Shown: piece by piece, positions 11,548 to 20,583 of the stretch
Numbering within the stretch: position 1 is the first letter of the stretch
Layout of the letters: each line of letters starts with the position of its first letter
Source: Coprinus comatus
Taxonomy: Eukaryota; Basidiomycota; Agaricomycetes; Agaricales; Agaricaceae
Length of the DNA stretch: 64,000 bases
NCBI GenBank assembly: GCA_034638255.1
Contig: JAWPGT010000006.1
Coordinates: 310,001 to 374,000, forward strand
Reading direction: 5' to 3'
Position numbers and translations under genes: made by a program
The notes under the pieces: model-generated
The model's input: only the letters and a program-made list of their open reading frames with translations
Databases searched by the model: none
What the model was told of the DNA's origin: nothing

Positions 11548-12759
11548 ATGGGCAAGAAAAATACCGCAACTCGGGGTGGAGGAGCTAAGCGTGGTAGAGG
11601 AGGCCGGGGGAGAGGAGGTCCAAGCAGAGGAAATTACAAAGATGTATCAGCACCGATGTCGTCGTTGTCGTTGAAGGACAGACCAGAAAGTGCCATTGAC
11701 GATGTCGAAGGATTAGAGGATGATTCTGGTTCTAGTTCTGGTTCGTCTCGAATTTCATATATGATTTTATGTTTATTCACAACAATACACAGGTGACGAG
11801 GATGATGTGCAGATTGAAGTACCAGTAGCTATGTGGGCAAGTCTTTAATCCTTTAATCTATTCTCATTTTTCCTCATAATTTATTTAGGACTTTGACCAT
11901 TGTGATCCTCGTCGTTGTTCAGGAAAAAAGCTCTCTAGACTGGGCCTCATTAAAGAACTCAAAGTAGGTTCAAGGTTCAGAGGCATAGTGGTCTCGTAAG
12001 CATCATCTTTCTGTTCGTATTCTGATTCTTCACGGGACCTTTCATGATGATTTTCTACTTTTTTTTTGTTAGGCCAAAGGGTACACAGGCAATTAGTCCC
12101 TCGGATCGTGACATTATCCTCGCAGGTGGTTTAGCAGTTGTGGAGTGTTCATGGGCTCGACTAGATGATGTACCTTTTAACAAGATATCTAGTCCCCATG
12201 AAAGACTGCGTACGTTGATTTTTTTTTTCTTTCCTTTTTCAATTTCAATCAATACTTATGACTTGTCTTAGTACCATATCTAATAGCCACCAATCAAACC
12301 AACTATGGAAAACCTTGGAGATTGAATTGTGTAGAAGCTCTTGCAGCTGCATTTTATATAACAGGTTTCGATTCGTATGCCGAAAAATTACTTGGTAGTT
12401 TTGGTTGGGGTGGATCGTTTTGGAAGGTCAACCAGTTAGTATTTTTTTTTGAGAGAGAAATCAACTCTGTGGCTTAACCTCTTCTTTTTTTTTTTTTAGA
12501 ATTTACCTAGAGCGGTATAAAAAGTGTACAACTGCAGAAGATATCAAAATTGCTCAAGAAACCATTATTGCTGAATTAGAAAAGAAGTATGATGAAGCTC
12601 GGAGACCAGGTATGTCTACTACTATCTTATTATTTACATGTCTGTTTCTCTAACTCGAACTCAAATTCATGTTAATCAGATATCGCTGATGGAGAAACAG
12701 AGGATCTTCTCGTAGCTAATCCTAATCACCAATCTTTCGATGATGAAGATGATGATTAA
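11548..12759 (+). CDS. TSR3: Tsr3, 18S rRNA aminocarboxypropyltransferase
   Basis: Seven exons (11548-11740, 11793-11836, 11889-11995, 12073-12209, 12272-12434, 12500-12609, 12680-12759) give 277 residues. Tsr3 transfers the aminocarboxypropyl group of S-adenosylmethionine to the hypermodified m1acp3-psi base of 18S rRNA in late 40S maturation. Seen motifs are MWDFDHCDPRRCSGKKL, RGIVVSPKG, CSWARLDD, LPYLIATNQTNYG and the EALAAAFYITG helix. The N-terminus is an RGG-type Gly/Arg tract (RGRGGRGRGG) and the C-terminus is acidic (DDEDDD). The second intron (11837-11888) must be GC-AG (donor GCAAGT), because the conserved MWDF join allows no GT donor. The start is the ATG at 11548; an upstream TTG in frame is not needed. 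Confidence 0.93.
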
Positions 12760-13039
12760 AGTGACTCCCGATGATATTGAGTTTTATGAGTTTTTGATTA
12801 CGTTGTACATGGGCAAGTTCTTTTTTCGGTTTACATTTATCTCTCGGTTTGTTCTTATCGGGTTAAGCAGTAAATTTCAATTATTTGTATCATAGACGCA
12901 AAATTCAAAGTGGTTTGTTATTAAAGCTATATACTCTCAACACATTTATTTGTTGTTAAGTGTTCCTATTCAGCGCATTTCCTACAATACACAATTAAAA
13001 CCTGTTTACTGACCCTTTTTTGTAGTCGACCAACTTCAA

Positions 13040-13047
13040 TGACGTCA
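13040..13047. promoter_or_regulatory. CRE/ATF palindrome TGACGTCA
   Basis: An exact TGACGTCA about 415 bp upstream of the CsbD-like stress gene. The near match TGACATCA follows at 13099-13106. In fungi this site is bound by Atf1-type bZIP stress factors; binding here is inferred. Confidence 0.45.
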
Positions 13048-13388
13048 CTGTGTTTTTCAGAAGTCATTACTACGAGAATCAAAACATGATGTTACCAATG
13101 ACATCATAGCTCAGCTGGTTATCACTATGCACCCCCGAGAACCATTGCCACTTAATGACGCCAATGTGACGATAAACACTTGTCATCTCTCCAAGACTCC
13201 ACTTTACACCGCTTTAATGGAATGTAGAGCTTAAATCATTGATTCCCGCCAGTCCGATTGACTTACTCCATTACCGGCATAACAACAATTGCACCACACC
13301 TCTCCAAAGTCGAATTTGGGGGGGTTTCTTTTTTTCTTTTCTTTTTCTTGGTAATTGATTGGACTGAATGATTGAGAATGGTGAAACG

Positions 13389-13396
13389 TATAAATA
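13389..13396 (+). promoter_or_regulatory. TATA box of CsbD-like gene
   Basis: TATAAATA located 65 bp before the first exon of the CsbD-like gene, a strong consensus match typical of inducible stress promoters. Confidence 0.5.
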
Positions 13397-13460
13397 CTAT
13401 GGTTGAGTTTCGATTCAAAATACAATCTCCCATCGAAACTCAAAAAACCACACAAATACA

Positions 13461-13939
13461 ATGACATCCAACTCATCTGCCAACAACACTGTATCTGGCG
13501 AACCCAAGTTTGTTCTTTCTCACTTTCTTCAATCATTTTCCATATATTGACATACTTCTTTTTTCTTCTTCTTCCGTGTTGTCCTTATAGTAAGACCTCT
13601 GGTCAATTCCACTCTACAAAGGGTAACATTGTTGAAGGTATCGGCAACTTGACTGGTGCTACATCTTGGCAACAATCCGGAAAACAAGAACATGCTTCCG
13701 GTGAAGCAGAGTATAAGGCTGCTCAAGCTAAAGGTTATGTTGAGGGTACTAAGGATCGTTTACAAGGAAAGAAAGATTCTGTAGTTGGTGCTATTACTGG
13801 TGATAAATCTCAAGAGACCTCTGGTAAGCCGTACCCACCTTGATTATTTTCGTTTCTTTTCTGAATGTCGTTCTTTTTTGTTATTTTAGGTAACCTCCTT
13901 CGTGATAAGGGTGAGGCCCAACAGAATATCAATGCCTAG
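13461..13939 (+). CDS. CsbD-like stress-response protein
   Basis: Three exons (13461-13507, 13591-13823, 13890-13939) give 109 residues. The protein is hydrophilic with two similar halves: [19 protein letters not shown] and [20 protein letters not shown], matching the CsbD family (small general-stress proteins of bacteria; in basidiomycetes often called mismatched base-pair and cruciform DNA recognition proteins). It ends [16 protein letters not shown]. No catalytic residues are expected. The promoter has a strong TATA box and CRE-type sites, which fits stress induction, though that is inference. The 3' end faces the eIF2-alpha 3' end across 140 bp. Confidence 0.85.
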
Positions 13940-14079
13940 AGCGTGATAGGGTGGGGAGTTCCTACTATGACGAGGATTCTTGATATGTCATTCAATGTAT
14001 CATAAACGAGGAATCATAAATGTATAGTGCATGCAACGATCTCCATGTAATCAGCAAAAGAAAGCAAAGAATATGGTAT

Positions 14080-15498
14080 CTACTCTTCCTCATCTTCGTC
14101 GCCAGATACTTCGACGTTTTCTTGTAATGCCTTGGCCATTTGTTGAGCCAACTCTTGTTCTTCTGTCTCCGAAACGGCCTTGGGCTAAAGAAGGAATAAA
14201 AATTGAACAATCCTTCTTCTTCTGATGTTGTAACAATAACGGACCTTCATCTTGACAATAAGAGATCCTCCTTGATCTTCAATTGTACTTTGGATAGCTT
14301 CAATCGCTCTCTCTAGACGTTCGACAGCGGCATACTATTCGTTGATCAACCAAACGTCCTTTATAACCAGGTATATATAGCAACTAACCTTGTCTGTTGC
14401 GTTGGTACTTAGAACATAAAGAGGAGGAGCAACGAGTTTGGCCTTGATCGGGACAGCCTCGCTACTCTGTTTCTCACCAGCCTTCAAAGCCTTCTTAATC
14501 GCATCGATTCCAGCAGGAGTGTAACAAGTGAGCTCAACATCAGCACGAAGTTTGATTGGTTGAGGCGTTAACCGCCGTGCGATTGTGGAAGTCAATAGAG
14601 AAAGTGTAACTTGAGGAATGGGTTCTGATAGTGTTGGCCAAACAGAGTCAGGTTCACTAGAATAGAAAAGATATTTTTGAGTTCGATGATCTAATCTCTT
14701 CATCATCTATGTTAATCGAGATGTTTTGACGTACGTTAATGCGAGCTTGAAAGCATCGTAAGGGTGACTGAATGCCTTTACAAGAGGCCATGCAATCTTT
14801 TCATACAACTTTTCCAACTTTTCTTCCTCATTCACATTTCCCTGACCTGCAGAAACATCAACATCTACGCCATCTTCTTCTTGTGCTTGTTGTCTAGCTT
14901 TCCTCATCGCTTTCTTGTTTTCTTGTAATTGTTGAGCAACAGCAGCATTATCTATACCTCCAGAACCAGTACCATCTGAACCGATCGGTTCACCATTGGC
15001 ATCTAAGTTTGGTAATTTAGAAGCGACATGACGAAGAATTGAAGCGACTGTTTTGGATTTCATGTAACGTTCTTCACATTTAACGATATCTTCGGGTGAA
15101 ACACGACGTTTTGAAAGATCGATGTAACCTTTTTCTTTATCCACACGTAGAACAACTACAACTTCGTTACGGCCAACTCGGATCAGTTTTTGAACTGAAC
15201 GAATACGACGACGTGAAAGTTCAGAAAGTAGAATCATTCCTTCTGTGTTATCGTATTCGAGCTATAATTCAATTCAAAAAGAAAAAAGATTAATCATAAT
15301 TAGAAAAATAAAAGTCCAAGGGAAGAAAGGGAACACAGAGAATCATTCAGGAAACAAAACAACACCACCCCATTTTTTACTGAATGAAAAAGAAGAAAAA
15401 CATACAAGTTTGACATAAGCACCCATTTCCGCAATTTGGCGGACTTGGACCATGACGAGTTCATCGACTTCTGGATACTTTTGTTCGTAGTAACGCAT
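14080..15498 (-). CDS. SUI2: translation initiation factor eIF2 alpha subunit
   Basis: eIF2-alpha, part of the GTP-Met-tRNAi ternary complex and the target of eIF2 kinases. The N-terminal S1 domain reads [49 protein letters not shown] and [16 protein letters not shown]; the regulatory serine is the last Ser of ELSRRRIRS (about residue 47). The helical domain has [21 protein letters not shown] and the C-terminal domain [26 protein letters not shown] and [14 protein letters not shown], ending in an acidic SGDEDEE tail. Between ASKL and [16 protein letters not shown] lies an extra segment of about 60 residues (14827-15015) rich in Gly, Gln and Lys, absent from the yeast protein as I know it. The start is the ATG before RYYEQ; an intron-like acceptor lies just upstream, so the leader may be spliced. 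Confidence 0.94.
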
Positions 15499-15704
15499 GG
15501 TTTTATCACTTGTCTGAGGAGAATGGGTGTTTGAAGACAACTAATTTGTGATATCTTACGCATCATTATCAGACTGACTCAATTTGGACACCTAACCCTA
15601 TTCTGAATATATCGGGCAATCGTAAATTAAGGGTCAATTCATACATTCAAACACTACATCAAAATAACGACTAAGAGAGAACTACCATCTTGCGACATTC
15701 AACG

Positions 15705-18365
15705 TTACTGGAATATAGTCAGCAAAAGTAACCTCGACAATATGGATTATAAAAACATACTCCACTACCAAATGCCTCGACATGTAATGAAACACTCGGA
15801 CCACCTCGAAGAATATCACCAATCCTTGGATATCGAATAGCTCTACGCGTTGCTTCTGCGAGCGTATGCGTACCACAAACTACAAACTCTTCAATTTAGC
15901 CTTCTGACTCTTTATTACTGGCACAACCCAAGAAAAACAAACATACCATTAACAGACATACTTCCTCTCGTGTTTCGGATCTCACTTTTAATCAAACTAT
16001 CCAAATCTGCACGACTCCATTGTACTTTTACCAATGGATGACCAATAATATCGTTGACTATTCTACTGCTTGAAGAATTACCTCCAATAGGTGAACTTGA
16101 ACTTGGTACTGGTTCTACTTCAATTGTTGATTTTTCTTCGTCTGATTGATCATCATCAATATCAATATCATTCGTTTCCGATTGTTTCGAATCTGATTGT
16201 TGTGGTTTTCCAGTAACGAAGATATGGATTTTGATGTCTAAGCCTTGTGGAATTTCGTTTAGAGCTGTGAGAAGTTCGGATTGGATCCAAGTTATTTGTT
16301 CTGAGGTAATGACAAAAAAAAAGTTGGCAGTGAGTTATTTTATTTTGTGTCTTTGCAAGTTAATGTGTGTGGATGAGAAACTGACCTGTACTTCGAATAG
16401 CCCAGATGAATAAAATTCTATGACACGCCAATCTTTGTTTTTTCGATCTTCTATTAAATTCGGATTCCCAAGTTCCAACGTCAGTTTGAAATTTTTTCTT
16501 CCCGAAAAAAAAAGAAGAAACGTACGCTAACAAATCCAAAAATAAAGGCAACGTAAATGCAATACCACTACCACCCGAAATCAAAACAATAGAATTATAA
16601 CCTTGTAAAATCGGTGGTGAACTATATGGACCATCAATCAACACTGTTAATCCATTCGAATCTGATTCAGCTGAAACAACGGATTGGAGAAGACGGTTAG
16701 TGAGACCGGATCTGATACGAAGGAAGAATTTTAGTTGTTTAGTTGATGTTGTTACGTTTGTCGAGGTAGAGGTAGAGGTAGAGGTAGAGGTGTCAATTGT
16801 TGCAATTGTAAAAGGGTGCGATTCGAAAGGATAATATATGGGTGATATAGTTGGGAATGATAGATAAACACTTTGACCTGGAAGCCAATGGAAATGAGAT
16901 GGAGATGGAATGGTTAATGTTAGGAAGTTTGTGGAGAGGATGTTGATTTGTGCTTTTCTGATCGTGATAGAAAAAGGTTGGGATGTGGAATTGGAATTGT
17001 TGGTTTTGGATCGGGAAGAAAATGAGAAGACGAGAGTACGTATGACTCGAATGGCTCTGTCTAATGCCCAAAGCAAAAATGAAGGCCAGATGTAATCGCC
17101 AAAACCTAGAGCTGCAGCGTGGAAATATGCTCCGAAGACTGTGATACTGGTAAAAAAAAAAAAAAAACAAGGTCAGTTGGTCTCTCTAAACACCTAGAGA
17201 TCGTTTGTTTACGCTTACAAGGCTAAGATGAAGTGAACTACCAGGAAATATTCATATGCTCTGTCTCTAATCGGTCGAATTGATATGATTGCTAATAGAG
17301 TGAGAGCAACTCCTGAGAGAAGTCCTACTTGGATTTCTGGAACTGATATCGCGACTTTGCCTGCCATTCTTTAATTTTGGTATTGTGAGTGATCGTTTCT
17401 ATCATGGCCATATTATTATACTCACCCAACATCGGCCTAAACAGGAAACAATAATAAATGTTTGTACACGAGAAGAAGAAGGAGAAGTTGATGGACGTAC
17501 TCTTCCAGCTGCGTGCAACCAAGTTAGAACGACGAGAACACGGGCAGTCATTCCATGCAAGTACATGAGCTGAAATGAATTTAAAGAGAATATCAATATT
17601 AACAACATCAATTCAAAAATCGGAAAATAGAAATCGAAATACCTTGTCAAAGCTAACACCAGTCAAGACTTTCATATTATTAGTTTTAACATAAAGCGAC
17701 CTTCAAAGGAAATAAACTCACAAGAGATAATGTTATTTTTCATTCCTAAAGCTGTTACGAGTGGTAACTGGGCTGATGCGATATTACCAGCGACATTGGC
17801 ATAATATTTGGGATCGAACTTGACACCCTTGGTAGACGTTGCTGAAGTTTTTATTAAGTTGATCTTTCTTTTTATTTTTATTATTAGTGGATAAAAATAA
17901 ACACTTACTATTCACCAGAGACCATGTAAGACAAATGACGATATAAAGTGCCGTTAAAAACACTTCTGCAAAGTTGAGAGTATATGAACGACCGATACGA
18001 ATTGTCCAACGGAATGAAAGAGCAGTGAATGTATCAGCCAAAGCTATCGGAAGTCTTTTCAAGTTGATATTTCCTCTATTACTTCCAGAACTTGCTTCCT
18101 TTGTACCTCGAGCTTCAGGAGTAGCGTGTAAGGGAAGATGACGAGAGAGATAAAAACCGTAGAGACGATTGATTAAATGAACCGTTGAGATGAGGAGGAT
18201 GAAAGCAGCAAGGAAAAACCAGACTTGATTGGGATAATTTTCCGCATGAAAAATACGGATTTTACGATCTGGATCGGCGGTTTGAGAGCCTGGTGTTATA
18301 GCTAACACTCTTGTTACATCAGGTGGTATTGTGGAGGTTGGTGCTAGTGCCATATCCAACGACAT
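15705..18365 (-). CDS. ferric-chelate reductase, FRE family (transmembrane flavocytochrome)
   Basis: A multi-exon gene for a plasma-membrane ferric/cupric reductase passing electrons from NADPH through FAD and two haems to external metal. Seen in order: an N-terminal membrane segment (NQVWFFLAAFILLI), segments near YTLNFAEVFLTALYIVICL, the ferric-reductase domain with HGMTARVLVVLTWLH and VVHF...YFHAA (paired haem histidines), the FAD-binding HPFTIA motif, and the NAD(P) motif VLISGGSGI. The C-terminus has VCGTHTLAEATRRAI and ends near HVEAFGSG. A last intron ending at 15708 would give a stop at 15707-15705; without it translation stops at 15721-15719. Three ATCWGATAA iron-type GATA sites lie 430-510 bp upstream, pointing to repression by an SREA/Fep1/Urbs1-type factor. 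Poly-Thr/Ser stretches occur in one loop. Family call firm, metal preference unknown. Confidence 0.9.
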
Positions 18366-18797
18366 GTCGCAAATTATTTCTTTGACTTTCTTTTCCGAAG
18401 GGTGAATGAAGAGCACGAAGACAGTAGAATGAGTACTTATTTCTCCGAGAACTTGACCCGAGCTTTATACGTTGGAGGCTTGGCCTGTGAAAGGTACTAG
18501 GTATAGGTATAGTATGGGAAGTTCTTCTATTTACCTCATACATCACTGGATAAAAGGCTTCAGAGGCCTCAAGGCTTTAACGGCTTATTCCTCACACCGG
18601 ACCTCGACCAATGGACTTTTTGTTCGTCCAGGATGAGTACTTTGACTCTCACAGTAATTTACAATCTTCTCAAGCTTTCACGACAGGTAACACGTATTTC
18701 CTGTCGAAAACCGGACTTGGTGTCTAACAATCAGTGATTCATTGTATCTTTCTCCATACGTCCTTGTAAATGCTATAAATAGTTAGTTATCTTGTTT

Positions 18798-18806
18798 ATC
18801 AGATAA
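18798..18806 (+). promoter_or_regulatory. iron-type GATA site ATCAGATAA
   Basis: Exact match to ATCWGATAA, the site of fungal iron GATA repressors, 433 bp upstream of the ferric reductase start. The surrounding TTATCAGATAA also carries GATAA on the other strand. Confidence 0.6.
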
Positions 18807-18836
18807 AATCAGTGCATATTTATAGAGGATTTGGAT

Positions 18837-18845
18837 ATCTGATAA
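18837..18845 (+). promoter_or_regulatory. iron-type GATA site ATCTGATAA
   Basis: Second exact ATCWGATAA match, 31 bp beyond the first, upstream of the ferric reductase gene. Confidence 0.6.
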
Positions 18846-18865
18846 GAAAAGAAGCGAGTTATATC

Positions 18866-18874
18866 TTATCAGAT
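18866..18874 (-). promoter_or_regulatory. iron-type GATA site, inverted
   Basis: TTATCAGAT on the plus strand is ATCTGATAA on the minus strand, the third exact match to ATCWGATAA in 77 bp. Plain GATAAG sites follow near 18939 and 19009. Confidence 0.6.
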
Positions 18875-19842
18875 GTTGATATCGCTGTTTGAGAGGTGGG
18901 AGCTTGAGAATTAACTCTCTCTCGGTCCTTGGAGTTTTGATAAGGATTAGCTTGACATAAGCCTGTTGTGCATTTTTCTTTAGTGGCTTGGGAGTGAAAT
19001 TTGTTTTCGATAAGAGATTTTTCCCAGTTGATGAATTAAGGATGTGCTAGTTCGCTGGATTTTATGCGGGAATTTATGAGGCCTGAGTTCGAGTTTGAGT
19101 AAACCAATACGAGGAGGTTGATAATAATTTGTATGAATTGGGACTTTTTCAGTGAGAATAGGTAGGAATGGATGGATGTTTGTCTGTTGCGTTAGGAAAT
19201 GCAATTCCATTGGGGACGGCTTTTTGCCTCCGTTAACTTGAACATTTCATGTGCTTCTCAATTCAGAAATAAGAATGATGAGTTTATATTCTGGGAGTGA
19301 ATATGATTGAAATAGTTGGCCTGTTAGTGCGGAATAATATTTATATTTACTAAATGTGGGAAGAGGTTTCGTAGAAATAGATTAGAAGGTATTCTCTTCT
19401 GAGATTCTCCGACCCGAAACCCGATGAAACTAAAGGGCAAGCTAATATACTACTCATGGAACTTCAAGTTTTATGTTTCCGAGGATTTTTCTGTAGTTAA
19501 ATGTGACGGGATATGGGTATAAACGTTTTTTATTCGCCCATTAGAACTCGTTGTCTTTGGCTTGTTTGCTGTTCGATAGGCCGTTCAGCGGAGTCAAATT
19601 TGATGAACTCGGATCTTGCCGTGACTTTTGGACAGGGGGCGCATATTTGTATTTACTTCAGGAGTTTCAAGAAGTGGAGGCTACAATAACAACGTTGTAT
19701 GCTTAAGTAGTAATCTGGTTGTGATACATTTACAGTACAACAAAAATTAACATCAACACAGGTTCTGAGCAGTGTAAAAACAAGATAAGATGAGGGTCGT
19801 AGAGTTGGATTTATCTTAATAATGTTTCAGGGGTACTCTGGA
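18875..19842. other. intergenic, ferric reductase upstream region
   Basis: AT-rich DNA with two further GATAAG boxes near 18939 and 19009. No reading frame here looks coding and no RNA gene is recognised. The leftward end of the small unknown gene follows at 19843. Confidence 0.45.
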
Positions 19843-20307
19843 TCAATCCAATTTATCGTCAGGAACGCTGACAGCGCTGACTGATGTACCATCAGGCTGC
19901 GACACAACGATGTCAACCTCGAGAGAGTTGAGAGTGATTGGTGTGCAGTCGAAGTCGTTCTTCGGACAAACATGAGTGCAAAGACATAGAATGTACTGCA
20001 GGAGAAACGGTACCTTTTGCACACGCCAGGTGAGCGCAGTTTGCAAGTAAGGTTTCACTACGGCAGGGTCGAGGTTCTTGAGCCCAGAGTTCTTGAGGAT
20101 GTCATCATTAGGTATATCAACGAAGCCTTCGATGAAAGAGGGTTTCCTGGACCGAGAGGTGTGCTGGGAAACGGAGCCGAGACAGGAGGAGCATAGTAGC
20201 CATTGTTTGGGGTCCTCTGGGATGCTACCGAGAAAGATGATTACGCTGAGCTGACCTGTAACTTCAGTAGAATCGAATCTTATGTGGGCAGTGTATTCGA
20301 TGCTCAT
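19843..20307 (-). CDS. small protein of unknown function
   Basis: I do not recognise this protein. The open frame reads 154 residues from MSIEYTAHIRF to PDDKLD. It contains a probable intron at 19960-20013 (GTACCG...GAAG, 54 bases, phase 0) that has no stop, so both spliced (136 residues) and unspliced products are open. The intron-encoded stretch is hydrophobic and Cys-rich (LLQYILCLCTHVC), unlike its surroundings, which supports splicing. The remainder alternates charged and aliphatic residues like a beta-rich cytosolic protein, with no signal peptide or membrane segment. It stands alone between the ferric reductase and the CCCH gene and is divergent from the latter across 276 bp. Coding status is likely because of length, frame and codon use, but function is unknown. 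Confidence 0.6.
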   Translation of the reverse strand: MSIEYTAHIRFDSTEVTGQLSVIIFLGSIPEDPKQWLLCSSCLGSVSQHTSRSRKPSFIEGFVDIPNDDILKNSGLKNLDPAVVKPYLQTALTWRVQKVPFLLQYILCLCTHVCPKNDFDCTPITLNSLEVDIVVSQPDGTSVSAVSVPDDKLD

Positions 20308-20583
20308 GGTTGTTGAATAACACTGATTGATGACGCCACTGGTTTTTTATAAGCAACAAAGCCTGAGTCATCCTGATACTATAATGCAAAGTATTCTAGG
20401 AGACACTCTATAGCCACAACTACAAGGAGTGCAGTTAGAGAGATAACCAAATCAGAGACGCTGAGGTCGGATCGTGTGTTACGTAATCGCACGTGTGGCT
20501 GCAGCAGTTTTGTCCGTTTCATCTCTTAAGCCTCTCACTTCTTTTCTTCCAGATTACTTGTCATTTTAAAACCATCCCAGGAT

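Larger units (their letters stand above)
12760..13460. other. intergenic and promoter of CsbD-like gene
   Basis: After TSR3 the gap is AT-rich, then carries several bZIP-like half sites and palindromes near 13040-13160 (TGACGTCA, TGACATCA) and a TATA box at 13389. A tRNA A-box look-alike at about 13106-13120 lacks a matching B box. No gene is seen. Confidence 0.5.

Noticed and set aside
13100..13135. tRNA A-box-like TAGCTCAGCTGG
   Set aside because: No matching B box, acceptor stem or anticodon arm follows within 90 bp.
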